NCBI GenBank assembly: GCA_028871815.1
Contig: JAGWMJ010000001.1
Location: 62,001-126,000, forward strand
Direction: 5' to 3'
DNA from: Armatimonadota bacterium
Lineage (GTDB): Bacteria; Armatimonadota; Chthonomonadetes; Chthonomonadales; Chthonomonadaceae
Length of the DNA: 64,000 bases
The notes below the pieces were generated by a model. The model did no database searches, was not told the origin of the DNA, and saw only the letters and a program-made list of their open reading frames with translations. Positions 35,138 to 42,630 of the stretch are shown piece by piece (positions within the stretch are counted from its first letter, which is position 1; every line of letters starts with the position of its first letter). Made by a program: the position numbers and the translations under genes.

Positions 35138-35743
35138 ATGAAATCGCCAGGTGAACCGGCCGCCATCGCGGCGCTTCTGGACGCCGTGGAGCAGAGCTGC
35201 GCCGTGAAGCAGCAGTTGGTGGCCGCATGCGGCGCGCAGATACATGCGGCGACCGCGACCATCATTCAGACGCTGGACAAGGGCGGCAAGCTGCTGCTAT
35301 GCGGCAATGGCGGAAGCGCGGCAGACGCGCAGCACGTAGCAGGCGAGTTTGTTGGGCGTTTTTTATCCGACCGCCGGCCGCTTCCGGCCATCGCGCTGAC
35401 CGCGGACAGCTCCGTGGGCACCTGCATTGGTAACGATTACTCGTTCGAGGCGGTATTCGAGCGGCAGGTAATGGCGCTTGCCCGTCCCGAAGACCTCGTG
35501 GTGGGCATCAGCACCAGCGGAAATTCCAGGAACGTGGTGCGCGCCATTGAGGCCGCCGGTCGCGCGGGCTGTGGCACACTTGGCCTCACCGGTGACCCCG
35601 GCGGCAAACTGCGCGACGTGGCACGCATATGCATTTGCGTCCCATCCAACGTAACCGCGCGCATCCAGGAGGCGCACATCACCATCTGGCATGTCATCTG
35701 TACTCTTGTGGATGCTGCTATTGCATCTGAGGCTTCCGCCTAG
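35138..35743 (+). CDS. gmhA: Sedoheptulose-7-phosphate isomerase (SIS domain)
   Basis: 201 aa. Converts sedoheptulose-7-phosphate to D-glycero-D-manno-heptose-7-phosphate, the first step of ADP-heptose synthesis. The SIS signature GKLLLCGNGGSAADAQHVAGEFVGRF and the LVVGISTSGNSRNVVRAIEAA block are characteristic. The C-terminal EAHITIWHVICTLVD holds the conserved histidine of GmhA. It is 6 bases after the GT9 gene. The sequence just after its stop is foreign RHS-type coding sequence, so the operon end is a recombination boundary. Confidence 0.94.
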   Translation: MKSPGEPAAIAALLDAVEQSCAVKQQLVAACGAQIHAATATIIQTLDKGGKLLLCGNGGSAADAQHVAGEFVGRFLSDRRPLPAIALTADSSVGTCIGNDYSFEAVFERQVMALARPEDLVVGISTSGNSRNVVRAIEAAGRAGCGTLGLTGDPGGKLRDVARICICVPSNVTARIQEAHITIWHVICTLVDAAIASEASA

Positions 35744-35775
35744 TATCGCGAGACCGTGGTAAGCAGTACCCATGC

Positions 35776-37173
35776 TCCGGCCGTCTCGCCCAGGTTGCCG
35801 GCGGCAGCCTGGTGAGCTACTGCCAGGCGGCCTACACCTACATCAGCACCACGATGCCGTCGGGCAACATCGAGGAGGAGCCGTGGATCCAGACCCTCGC
35901 CAATACCTGGAACTACGTCGATTCAAACGGCACCTGGCACAGCAGCACTCTGGTTCAGAACGATTACACCTACGATAACAACGGTCAGCGGCTGACGAAT
36001 AAGATCACCGCGGCAGACGGCTCGAGCCGAACGGAAACGTATGGCTACGACAACATTAATCGTCTCACCAGCGTCAACTACGGCGATGGCGAAACCCAGG
36101 GTTATACCTTCGACGCGATGGGCAACCGCCTGCAGAAAACCGATTCTGCAACGGGAAACGAAGGATATACGTATAATGCGGCGAACATGCTGCTGACCCG
36201 CGGTACGGGCAGCTATACAAACGATCTGAATGGCAACACCCTCACAGCAGCCGCGCCATCCGGCACGCGCACCTGCGTTTGGGACAGCGAAAACCGCATG
36301 GTTTCGTGTGTGTACAACGGCAACAACTGCGCCTACACCTACGGAGCGGATGGCATCCGCCGCCGCGGCGTGGTGAACGGCGTAACAACCGATTACGTGT
36401 TGGATAACAGCATGTTTGTTCAGGAACTTAGAGCCGGCTCACCGATCGCCACTTCCCTCATGGGTCCCCGCGGGCCCGAGTACCGACGCGATGACGTCGC
36501 CGGCACCGTGCGCTGGTACTTGTATGATGGACTGGGATCGGTGTTGGGAGAGGTCGATCCCTCGGGCAACCTCACCTGCTCGCGCAAGTATGACGTGTAC
36601 GGAGCAGTGAGGTCGTTCACCGGTACGCAAACCAGTAAGCACCGGTTCGTAGGGGCCCTCGGCCATCCCAGCGAAGATGAAACCGGGCTTATATACATGC
36701 AGGCGCGGTACATGGATCCGGCGACCGGAAGGTTTGTGAGTGAGGATCCGGGGAGGAATGGCGAGAACTGGTTTACTTACTGCGATGCGAATCCGGTTGG
36801 CTCCGTTGACCGGGACGGCCGGGACAGCAACCCGTTACAGTGGCTATTCGAATTGCTTGGCACCACCCTGGTCGCCAAATTCCTCATTGACAAACCGCTC
36901 ACTCTCGGGCTCCGGAACCTCACGAGCTGGCTTGGCTGGATGTCACGGTGGCTGATCGACGGAGGAAGGGAGCAGATGGGCCAAGGCGCGGTCGAAATCG
37001 AGATCGGTAACGAGCAGGATTTCACGCCGTCCGGGTTCAGTATCGCCGGGCTCAGCCTCGGCAGCGGGGCGATGGACTCCACGTTCGGTGCCTCTCGGCT
37101 CGCGCTTGGCATCATACTTCAGTACGTCGTGGAATACATGGAATACATGTTGGACATGAACCCCGACCAATGA
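35776..37173 (+). CDS. RHS-repeat C-terminal tip with variable domain 1 (5'-truncated)
   Basis: RHS homology begins abruptly at the GRLAQVAGGS block, 30 or so bases after the gmhA stop; the first start codon available is GTG at 35812 (453 aa). YD-repeats (YDNNGQRLTNK, GYDNINRLTS, YTFDAMGNRL) lead to the RHS core end (RYMDPATGRFVSEDPGRNGENWFTYCDANPVGSVDRDG). After that comes a unique domain of about 125 residues with hydrophobic segments (LFELLGTTLVAKFLID, LASRLALGIILQYV). The 5' part of a full RHS protein and its secretion signal are absent, so this is a displaced tip. A small membrane-protein gene follows, as toxin/immunity pairs do. Toxin activity is inference. Confidence 0.65.
   Translation, partial: SGRLAQVAGGSLVSYCQAAYTYISTTMPSGNIEEEPWIQTLANTWNYVDSNGTWHSSTLVQNDYTYDNNGQRLTNKITAADGSSRTETYGYDNINRLTSVNYGDGETQGYTFDAMGNRLQKTDSATGNEGYTYNAANMLLTRGTGSYTNDLNGNTLTAAAPSGTRTCVWDSENRMVSCVYNGNNCAYTYGADGIRRRGVVNGVTTDYVLDNSMFVQELRAGSPIATSLMGPRGPEYRRDDVAGTVRWYLYDGLGSVLGEVDPSGNLTCSRKYDVYGAVRSFTGTQTSKHRFVGALGHPSEDETGLIYMQARYMDPATGRFVSEDPGRNGENWFTYCDANPVGSVDRDGRDSNPLQWLFELLGTTLVAKFLIDKPLTLGLRNLTSWLGWMSRWLIDGGREQMGQGAVEIEIGNEQDFTPSGFSIAGLSLGSGAMDSTFGASRLALGIILQYVVEYMEYMLDMNPDQ
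36126..36819 (+). repeat. RHS core repeat, copy 1
   Basis: This 694-base segment is nearly identical to 37629-38322, with mostly synonymous or single-residue changes and no length change. It encodes the end of the RHS core, from the NRLQKTD block to the DRDG boundary. The sequences on either side of the two copies are unrelated. Confidence 0.93.
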
Positions 37174-37188
37174 AGGGGGGTCGACCGA

Positions 37189-37497
37189 ATGCCTCGCTTC
37201 ATCAGCGGCAGGAGACGCGTTCGCTTCGGAGCAGCCATGGTGGCGCTAGGCACGCATCTCGGTGTCGGCGCGTCTTGGCTCGGCCGTTCTACGGCGGGGC
37301 CGGCCGGCCCCAGGCTGTATCTCCGCGTCCTGTCGTCGCTGATCGGCGGCTGGGTTGTGTATTATCTCCTTCCCCGCGTGCCGCCGTTCCGGCCATGGCC
37401 TGTTGCACTACCGGTGTTCCTCGGCATCTTGGTTCCCTTTCGGCTCGCATTCGACTGTATCTGGGACCGCGCGGCATCGTACCTTCGCAAGCGTTAG
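37189..37497 (+). CDS. Small membrane protein, putative immunity protein 1
   Basis: 102 aa. After a basic start (MPRFISGRRRVRFG) there are two or three hydrophobic segments (AAMVALGTHLGVGASWL, LRVLSSLIGGWVVYYLL, WPVALPVFLGILVPF) and a basic tail. It begins 15 bases after the first RHS tip and ends before the second, which is where an immunity gene for an RHS toxin would sit. No family is recognised. The proposal that it protects against the tip 1 domain rests on position and membrane character only. Confidence 0.5.
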   Translation: MPRFISGRRRVRFGAAMVALGTHLGVGASWLGRSTAGPAGPRLYLRVLSSLIGGWVVYYLLPRVPPFRPWPVALPVFLGILVPFRLAFDCIWDRAASYLRKR

Positions 37498-37515
37498 ACG
37501 CGCAGGCAAATAGCC

Positions 37516-38739
37516 TTGCCGCGGGCCAGCGTTGCGCGCGACGGCGTACATGCGGGGCGCGTTCGAAGAAACGCACGGCGCAAGCCGACCGCGGCACAGC
37601 GCCTCGGCATGAGGGCATCTTCCGATAGCCGCCTGCAGAAAACCGATTCCTCCACCGGAAATGAAGGATATACGTATAATGCGGCGAACATGCTGCTGAC
37701 CCGCGGTACGGGCAGCTATACAAACGATCTGAACGGCAACACCCTCACAGCGGCCGCGCCATCCGGCACGCGCACCTGCGTTTGGGACAGCGAAAACCGC
37801 ATGGTTTCGTGTGCGTACAACGGCAACAACTGCACCTATACCTACGGAGCGGATGGTATCCGCAGGCAGTCCGTGGTGAACGGCGTAAGAACCGATTACG
37901 TGTTGGATAACAGCATGTTTGTTCAGGAACTTAGAGCCGGCTCACCCATCGCCACTTACCTCATGGGTCCCCGCGGTCCCGATTACAGACGCAATGACGC
38001 CGCCGGAACGGTTCGGTGGTACCTCTACGATGGTCTGGGATCGGTGTTGGGAGGGGTCGATCCCTCGGGCAACCTCACCTGCTCGCGCAAGTATGATGTT
38101 TACGGCGCCGTGAGGTCCTTCACCGGTACGCAAACCAGTAAGCACCGGTTCGTAGGTGCCCTCGGCCATCCCAGCGAAGATGAAACCGGGCTCATATACA
38201 TGCAGGCGCGGTACATGGATCCGACGGTTGGGAGGTTTGTGAGCGAGGATCCGGGGCGGAATGGGGGGAATTGGTTCGGTTACTGTCACGGCAACCCCGT
38301 GTCCGGCTTCGACCGCGATGGCAAGGATGACGAATTTGGCGATGGCGGTCCCGAAATGCCGGACTACGAGCTGCCGGGCACCGCCGCGGCCGGGGAGCTC
38401 TTCACGTGGTTCGACATTATGTACTGGTCGGTCGTTACGGTTTACGACATCTCATGGCTGGCGACGCTCGGTCATGCCATCAATGCTGCCAAGGACTCCC
38501 TGGCCGTCGAGCTTGCATGGGGCGAGTTCATGGGCCATTGGGCCCGATGGTGTGACCCTTCGAGCATGTTGAACAGCGATATCCTCGGCTCGATCGGCGT
38601 CGCCACCAATATGTTCGGGCTCGCGTGCTCTCCGTTCGGCTCGGCGTCCGGAATCGGCGCCGCCACAAACGTCGTTATCATGTTCCTGGGGTATGACTAC
38701 AGGCTCGAATGGTACATCAACGCGGTTGACACGGATTAA
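37516..38739 (+). CDS. RHS C-terminal tip with variable domain 2 (orphan cassette)
   Basis: The open frame is 407 aa, but RHS homology starts only at about residue 39 (RLQKTDSSTG). The Arg/Ala-rich lead-in is probably not native coding sequence. The core end matches copy 1 closely up to the RDGKD boundary. The tail of about 140 residues is different from tip 1: acidic at first (DDEFGDGGPEMPDYELPG), then hydrophobic (ELFTWFDIMYWSVVTVYDISW, ILGSIGVATNMFGLACSPFGSASGIGAATNVVIMF). A second membrane-protein gene follows six bases later. This is the structure of orphan CT cassettes in polymorphic toxin loci. Expression without recombination into a full rhs gene is doubtful. Confidence 0.6.
   Translation: MPRASVARDGVHAGRVRRNARRKPTAAQRLGMRASSDSRLQKTDSSTGNEGYTYNAANMLLTRGTGSYTNDLNGNTLTAAAPSGTRTCVWDSENRMVSCAYNGNNCTYTYGADGIRRQSVVNGVRTDYVLDNSMFVQELRAGSPIATYLMGPRGPDYRRNDAAGTVRWYLYDGLGSVLGGVDPSGNLTCSRKYDVYGAVRSFTGTQTSKHRFVGALGHPSEDETGLIYMQARYMDPTVGRFVSEDPGRNGGNWFGYCHGNPVSGFDRDGKDDEFGDGGPEMPDYELPGTAAAGELFTWFDIMYWSVVTVYDISWLATLGHAINAAKDSLAVELAWGEFMGHWARWCDPSSMLNSDILGSIGVATNMFGLACSPFGSASGIGAATNVVIMFLGYDYRLEWYINAVDTD
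37629..38322 (+). repeat. RHS core repeat, copy 2
   Basis: Second copy of the 694-base RHS core end. Homology begins at the CCGCCTGCAG block and stops at the DRDG codons. The sequence before it (37498-37628) has no likeness to the first copy, so this tip arrived without its own 5' part. Confidence 0.93.
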
Positions 38740-38744
38740 CTGCC

Positions 38745-39275
38745 ATGGGACCTCTGCTGCCACGCGAATGCGGCCAGAGGCATGCGCGCTACGCGCCGTA
38801 TCTGCGTCCGTGCGTCCGGATCGCGGTGGTTGTCGGCCTTTGGTCTGGCCTCGCTGGGGCAGCGCCCCTGGTAATGGCGGGATTCCACCTCGGATGGACG
38901 CGGGCCGCCGCCGACCTTCACTACACGCTGGGCACCGTCGGTGGGGGCCTGTGGGGTGCGGTCATTATTCTCGCTATCGGGGGCCCTGGCGGCTTTGCGC
39001 TCGGAATGGCCACGGTCTTGGACAGACGTTTGCGGGGCCCGTTGCCTTTGGTATTCGGGCGAGCGGTATCGGTGGCCGTCGCTGGTCTAGTCTACGGGGC
39101 GGCGGCGATTGCTCTCTCTATATGGCTTTCCGCATCATCCGGCGGCACCGTGTTAAGTGGCGACGGCACCTGGGTCCAGGGGCTGTTTCGGCTCGATTGC
39201 TACACAATGGGGCTCTCGGGGGCGGTGACGCATTGCCTTGTCCTCAGACGACTTAGGTCGGCTCGGATCCCATGA
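38745..39275 (+). CDS. Membrane protein, putative immunity protein 2
   Basis: 176 aa with about four predicted helices: CVRIAVVVGLWSGLAGAAPLVMAGF, TVGGGLWGAVIILAIGGPGGFALG, VSVAVAGLVYGAAAIALSIWL, and a weaker last one near YTMGLSGAVTHCLVL. It starts six bases after the second RHS tip. As with the 37189 gene, position and membrane nature suggest an immunity role against the preceding tip. It shows no likeness to that gene. Function not established. Confidence 0.5.
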   Translation: MGPLLPRECGQRHARYAPYLRPCVRIAVVVGLWSGLAGAAPLVMAGFHLGWTRAAADLHYTLGTVGGGLWGAVIILAIGGPGGFALGMATVLDRRLRGPLPLVFGRAVSVAVAGLVYGAAAIALSIWLSASSGGTVLSGDGTWVQGLFRLDCYTMGLSGAVTHCLVLRRLRSARIP

Positions 39276-39615
39276 GGCAAGGTGGCCGGGGCGCAAACGC
39301 GTGCGGGCCCGCTGTGAGCAACAACGGTGGCGGGCATTGACTGCCGGGCACGATCCGACGCGGCGCCGCGGGCCTCCGCAGTGTCCGCCTCAGCGTGCCG
39401 CAAAAGTCGACGCTGAACTCCACCCTCAGCGACGGCGGCTTACTCACGCACGGCCCCCTGACGCCTTGCTTCCCGCCACCAGGCACGAAGTAGTTGCCAC
39501 GCAGCGACGCCTGCAGACGGCAACAGCCTGCCAGCGAGTTAGGGCGCGCGGCACGTCCACACAATGCCAGCGCGTTTTGGCATTTATCGGGCTGGGCCAT
39601 CCGCTCTCCGCGGCC
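39276..39615. other. Intergenic stretch before T2SSF-domain gene
   Basis: About 340 bases in which a frame is open in phase with the following gene, but its translation is Arg/Pro/Gln-rich with no conserved blocks. I read it as non-coding or as debris of a recombined gene. No repeat or RNA structure stands out. Confidence 0.4.
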
Positions 39616-40437
39616 ATGTGGGGCTGGGAGGGACCTCGTGCGGACTACGCGGCGCTCTTCGAGGTCGTCTATGCGATGTATGAGAACGGCTGGCCGCTGG
39701 ATGCAGCACTGGCCGCCGGGTGCGAGAGCGCACCGCAATATCTCGCCGCGCGTTTCGTACCGTGCATGGAGGCTCTGGCACGTGGTGAGATGCTCTCACA
39801 GGCAATGGCCGGTCAGGCCGGAATCGACCCGGGCGTGCTCGCGCTTATCGAAGTCGGGGACCTGGAGGGGCGCCTCGGCGAAGTGATGCAGTACATCGCG
39901 CACGAGTTCCGGACCTACGTGGAGCGCCAGCATACGTGGGATTACAATTTGATTATTGCCAATCTCCACTGGATCGCGCCATCGCGCCGCCTGTTCGCGT
40001 TCGCCGCCCGGCCACTGCAGGAGACGGAGTGCACGCGCGAGTTCGCCATGCTGTACCGCGGCGGCGTGCCGGTTGCGCGGGCGCTGGAGGTGGCCGCGTC
40101 CCGAGCATTGCTGCCCGAGTACGGAGACGCGTTGCGGAACGCCGCGGAGAATACCCGGAACGGATGTACAATTGCCGAGAGCCTGACGATGGCGGGAGCC
40201 GGCGGCCCGGAAGCACGGGCCATTGCCGAAACGGCGGGCGAGAGCGGCGAATTTGCCGAGTTGTTGGAGGGCCGCGCCCGCGTAACCGAGGGTGACGCGA
40301 AGAACAATGGTAACATTATCGTTGCCATTGTCCTGGTGTCTATTATGTTGGGCCTGGCAGCCGGGATTATCCTGCCGCTGCTCGGTGCGCTGGTTGCAAC
40401 GACCTATATGCGCCACCATCACATCTTTCATCGCTGA
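39616..40437 (+). CDS. Type II secretion/pilus assembly F-domain (GspF/PilC-like) protein, probably partial
   Basis: About 273 aa from the ATG chosen here; the true start is uncertain and no ribosome site is clear. Two T2SSF-type domains are recognisable. The first runs YAMYENGWPLDAALAAG ... LALIEVGDLEGRLGEVMQYIAHEFRTYVERQ, the second FAMLYRGGVPVARALEVAA ... ARAIAETAGESGEFAELLEG. The C-terminal helix is NIIVAIVLVSIMLGLAAGIILPLLGALVA. GspF-type proteins are inner-membrane platforms for pilus or type II systems. Here the first domain lacks its own helix pair (only a degraded YNLIIANLHWIAP segment lies between). The gene lies alone among RHS fragments, so it may be a stranded or decaying copy. 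Confidence 0.55.
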   Translation: MWGWEGPRADYAALFEVVYAMYENGWPLDAALAAGCESAPQYLAARFVPCMEALARGEMLSQAMAGQAGIDPGVLALIEVGDLEGRLGEVMQYIAHEFRTYVERQHTWDYNLIIANLHWIAPSRRLFAFAARPLQETECTREFAMLYRGGVPVARALEVAASRALLPEYGDALRNAAENTRNGCTIAESLTMAGAGGPEARAIAETAGESGEFAELLEGRARVTEGDAKNNGNIIVAIVLVSIMLGLAAGIILPLLGALVATTYMRHHHIFHR

Positions 40438-40458
40438 TTGCCACTGTTGCACAGCCAT

Positions 40459-40608
40459 TCGTCGTACCAACCTCGACGGCGGCGATGGCGAAACCCAGGG
40501 CTACACCTTTGACGCTATGGGCAACCGCAGCATGTTCGTTCAGGAACTTAAAGCCGGCTCACCCATCGCGACCTGGCTCATGAGGCCTCTGGGGCCCGAG
40601 TACCGACA
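40459..40608 (+). pseudogene. RHS remnant, copy 3 with internal deletion
   Basis: Bases from the GGCGATGGCGAAACC block (copy 1 near 36080) run to the MGNR codons, then jump directly to the SMFVQEL codons (copy 1 near 36409) and end near PEYRQS. About 278 bases of core are missing, yet the frame is kept across the joint. No variable domain follows. It is a non-functional leftover of a third RHS tip. Confidence 0.85.
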
Positions 40609-40737
40609 GTCGTGTAACGACCGCCGCCAATCGCGCTTTACCGCGAGGCCAACTTAGACGGTACGCCACAGAGGCGCCACACGTCCGCCGACTGCAATTA
40701 CAGCACAATCATACGCCGTGCCGGCCCTCGCGCCCTG

Positions 40738-41682
40738 CTACTCCCTCAATCGCGGATCCAGCGCATCCCGCATGGCGTCGCCAAGGAAGTTGAACGCCAT
40801 CACGGTAAGCGCCAGAGCGAGGCTTGGGAACATAAGAAGGAGCGGATGTGCCTCCTTGTAAGGCAGCGCATCGTTGATCATCCTGCCCCAACTCGGAAAC
40901 GGAGGCTGCACGCCGAGCCCGAGGAATGAGAGCGTGGCCTCCGCCAGAACCACGCTCGCCACGTCCTGAGTGATCTGGACGATAACGGGACCCATGAGGT
41001 TCGGCGCGATGTGCCTCCAGATAATCGCGCCGGAACGGACACCTGCGGCGCGAGCTGCGTCGACAAACTCGCGGTCACGCAGCGCCATAGCCTGGCCGCG
41101 CACCAGGCGCGCCATCGCCGGCCACGCAACGATTCCCAACGCGGCGAACAGCGTCAGAAAGTTGAATGCCGGAGGCAGCGCCGTGTTGCCCGACATGATT
41201 ATGGCCTGCAGCAGGATGGCCAGCAGGATGTCGGGAAAGGCGAACATGGCGTCGGTGACGCGCATCAGTATCAGGTCGGTGGCGCCACCACGGTAGCCGG
41301 CGACCAGTCCGAGGGGCAGGCCGATGGATACCTCTATCGCGATAACGATCAATGCGACGCCGAGCGACACACGCGCGCCGTAAACGAGTCGGCTCAGTAC
41401 ATCCTCGCCGAGATTATCGGTGCCAAGCGGGTGCTTGCCGCCCGGTGGCGAGAGAAGCGCGCTGTAATCCTGTGTATCGTACCGGTAGTGCGCCACAAGC
41501 GGCGCCGCTGCCGCCAGCACCACAAGTCCAACGATGTAGAGCATGCAGAGAACCGCAACGGGGTTATGCAGCAGCCGGCGCCATGCATCGCGCGTCGGGC
41601 TGCTGCTTCGTACCGGCGTGCCCGCAAGCGTCGCCGACGGCTGGACTTCGGTCGGAGGTTCGTGTGCTGTGCCTCCCGTCAT
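40738..41682 (-). CDS. Oligopeptide/dipeptide ABC transporter permease (DppC/OppC type)
   Basis: 314 aa inner-membrane permease. After an N-terminal Pro/Ser-rich tail come the OppC N-terminal helix (NPVAVLCMLYIVGLVVLAAAAPLVA) and HPLGTDNLGEDVLSRLVYGARVSL, the family signature. The binding-protein-dependent transport core has the EAA loop EFVDAARAAGVRSGAIIWRHIAPNLMGPVIV, which contacts the ATPase. Pairs with the permease gene 6 bases upstream. No ATP-binding subunit is present downstream within the window, so the ATPases must be encoded elsewhere. The gene ends 130 bases from the RHS remnant. Confidence 0.94.
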   Translation of the reverse strand: MTGGTAHEPPTEVQPSATLAGTPVRSSSPTRDAWRRLLHNPVAVLCMLYIVGLVVLAAAAPLVAHYRYDTQDYSALLSPPGGKHPLGTDNLGEDVLSRLVYGARVSLGVALIVIAIEVSIGLPLGLVAGYRGGATDLILMRVTDAMFAFPDILLAILLQAIIMSGNTALPPAFNFLTLFAALGIVAWPAMARLVRGQAMALRDREFVDAARAAGVRSGAIIWRHIAPNLMGPVIVQITQDVASVVLAEATLSFLGLGVQPPFPSWGRMINDALPYKEAHPLLLMFPSLALALTVMAFNFLGDAMRDALDPRLRE

Positions 41683-41688
41683 AGGCCG

Positions 41689-42618
41689 CTACGCCTCAAC
41701 CCGCACGCGCGGATCCAATACTCCGTACAGAACATCCACAAGAAGGTTGACGCCAATATAGATCACGGCCACCAGAAGCGCCATGCCCTGCACCACCGGA
41801 TAGTCGCGGCGCGTGATGCTGTTGATCGACTCGAACCCGATGCCGGGTACCTGAAAGATGGTCTCCACCACGAACGAGCCGGTGAGCAGCGCGCCGAAGT
41901 TGGTGCCCAGCACGGTGAGCACCGGCATGAAGGCGTTTTTGAGCCCGTGCCGCCAAACGGTTCGTCCCCGCGAGAGGCCCTTCGCCATCGCGGTGCGGAT
42001 GTACTCCTGCCGCAGCACGTCTAGAAGCGATGAGCGCATAAAACGCGCGAACAGTGCCGCGGAGCGGGCGCCGAGGGTGATGGTGGGGAGGATCGTATAG
42101 ATTGGAGAATCCCATCCGCTGACGGGCAGCACGCGGAAATGCACAGCAAACGCGTAGACGAGCAGCGGTCCAAGAACGATGCTCGGCACCGAGACCAGTG
42201 CGACCACCACCGACATGGCTGCCCGGTCGAACCAAGAGTTATGATACAGAGCGGCCAAAACGCCGGCAGGCAGGCCGAGCAGCAGCGCAAACGCGAAGGC
42301 GGAGATCGCGAGTTGAGCGGTTACCGGAAAGTCGCGCAGCATCATGCGCGAAACAGGCTCCTGTCCACGGCTGAATGAGCGGCCGAAATCTCCGCGCGTG
42401 GCGATGCCCCACACATAGTCGACGTATTGCACCAGAAACGGTCGATCCATTCCATACTCGTGCTTCAATCTGGCAACCGCCTGGGGCGTCGCCTTTTCGC
42501 CCAGCATGATCTCGATGGGATCGGAAGGCGCCATTCGAGCAGCAACGAAGACGAGAAACGAGACCGCTATGAGCGTGGGGATTGCCAGCCCGAGTCGCCG
42601 CAGGATGAATGAGACCAT
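41689..42618 (-). CDS. Oligopeptide/dipeptide ABC transporter permease (DppB/OppB type)
   Basis: 309 aa, six-helix permease starting MVSFILRRLGLAIPTLIAVSFLVFVAARMAPSDP, the DppB opening. The EAA loop is EYIRTAMAKGLSRGRTVWRHGLKNAFMPVLTVLG, and the C-terminal VQGMALLVAVIYIGVNLLVDVLYGVLDPRVR is characteristic. It lies 12 bases downstream of the binding-protein gene. Two short pieces of a second copy of this gene survive at 45062-45113, showing that it once was part of a larger tandem duplication. Confidence 0.95.
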   Translation of the reverse strand: MVSFILRRLGLAIPTLIAVSFLVFVAARMAPSDPIEIMLGEKATPQAVARLKHEYGMDRPFLVQYVDYVWGIATRGDFGRSFSRGQEPVSRMMLRDFPVTAQLAISAFAFALLLGLPAGVLAALYHNSWFDRAAMSVVVALVSVPSIVLGPLLVYAFAVHFRVLPVSGWDSPIYTILPTITLGARSAALFARFMRSSLLDVLRQEYIRTAMAKGLSRGRTVWRHGLKNAFMPVLTVLGTNFGALLTGSFVVETIFQVPGIGFESINSITRRDYPVVQGMALLVAVIYIGVNLLVDVLYGVLDPRVRVEA

Positions 42619-42630
42619 AAATGAAACAGG

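Noticed and set aside
35744-40737. Insertion sequence or transposon responsible for the RHS island
   Set aside because: No transposase, terminal inverted repeats or target duplication is visible; recombination between RHS cores explains the structure.
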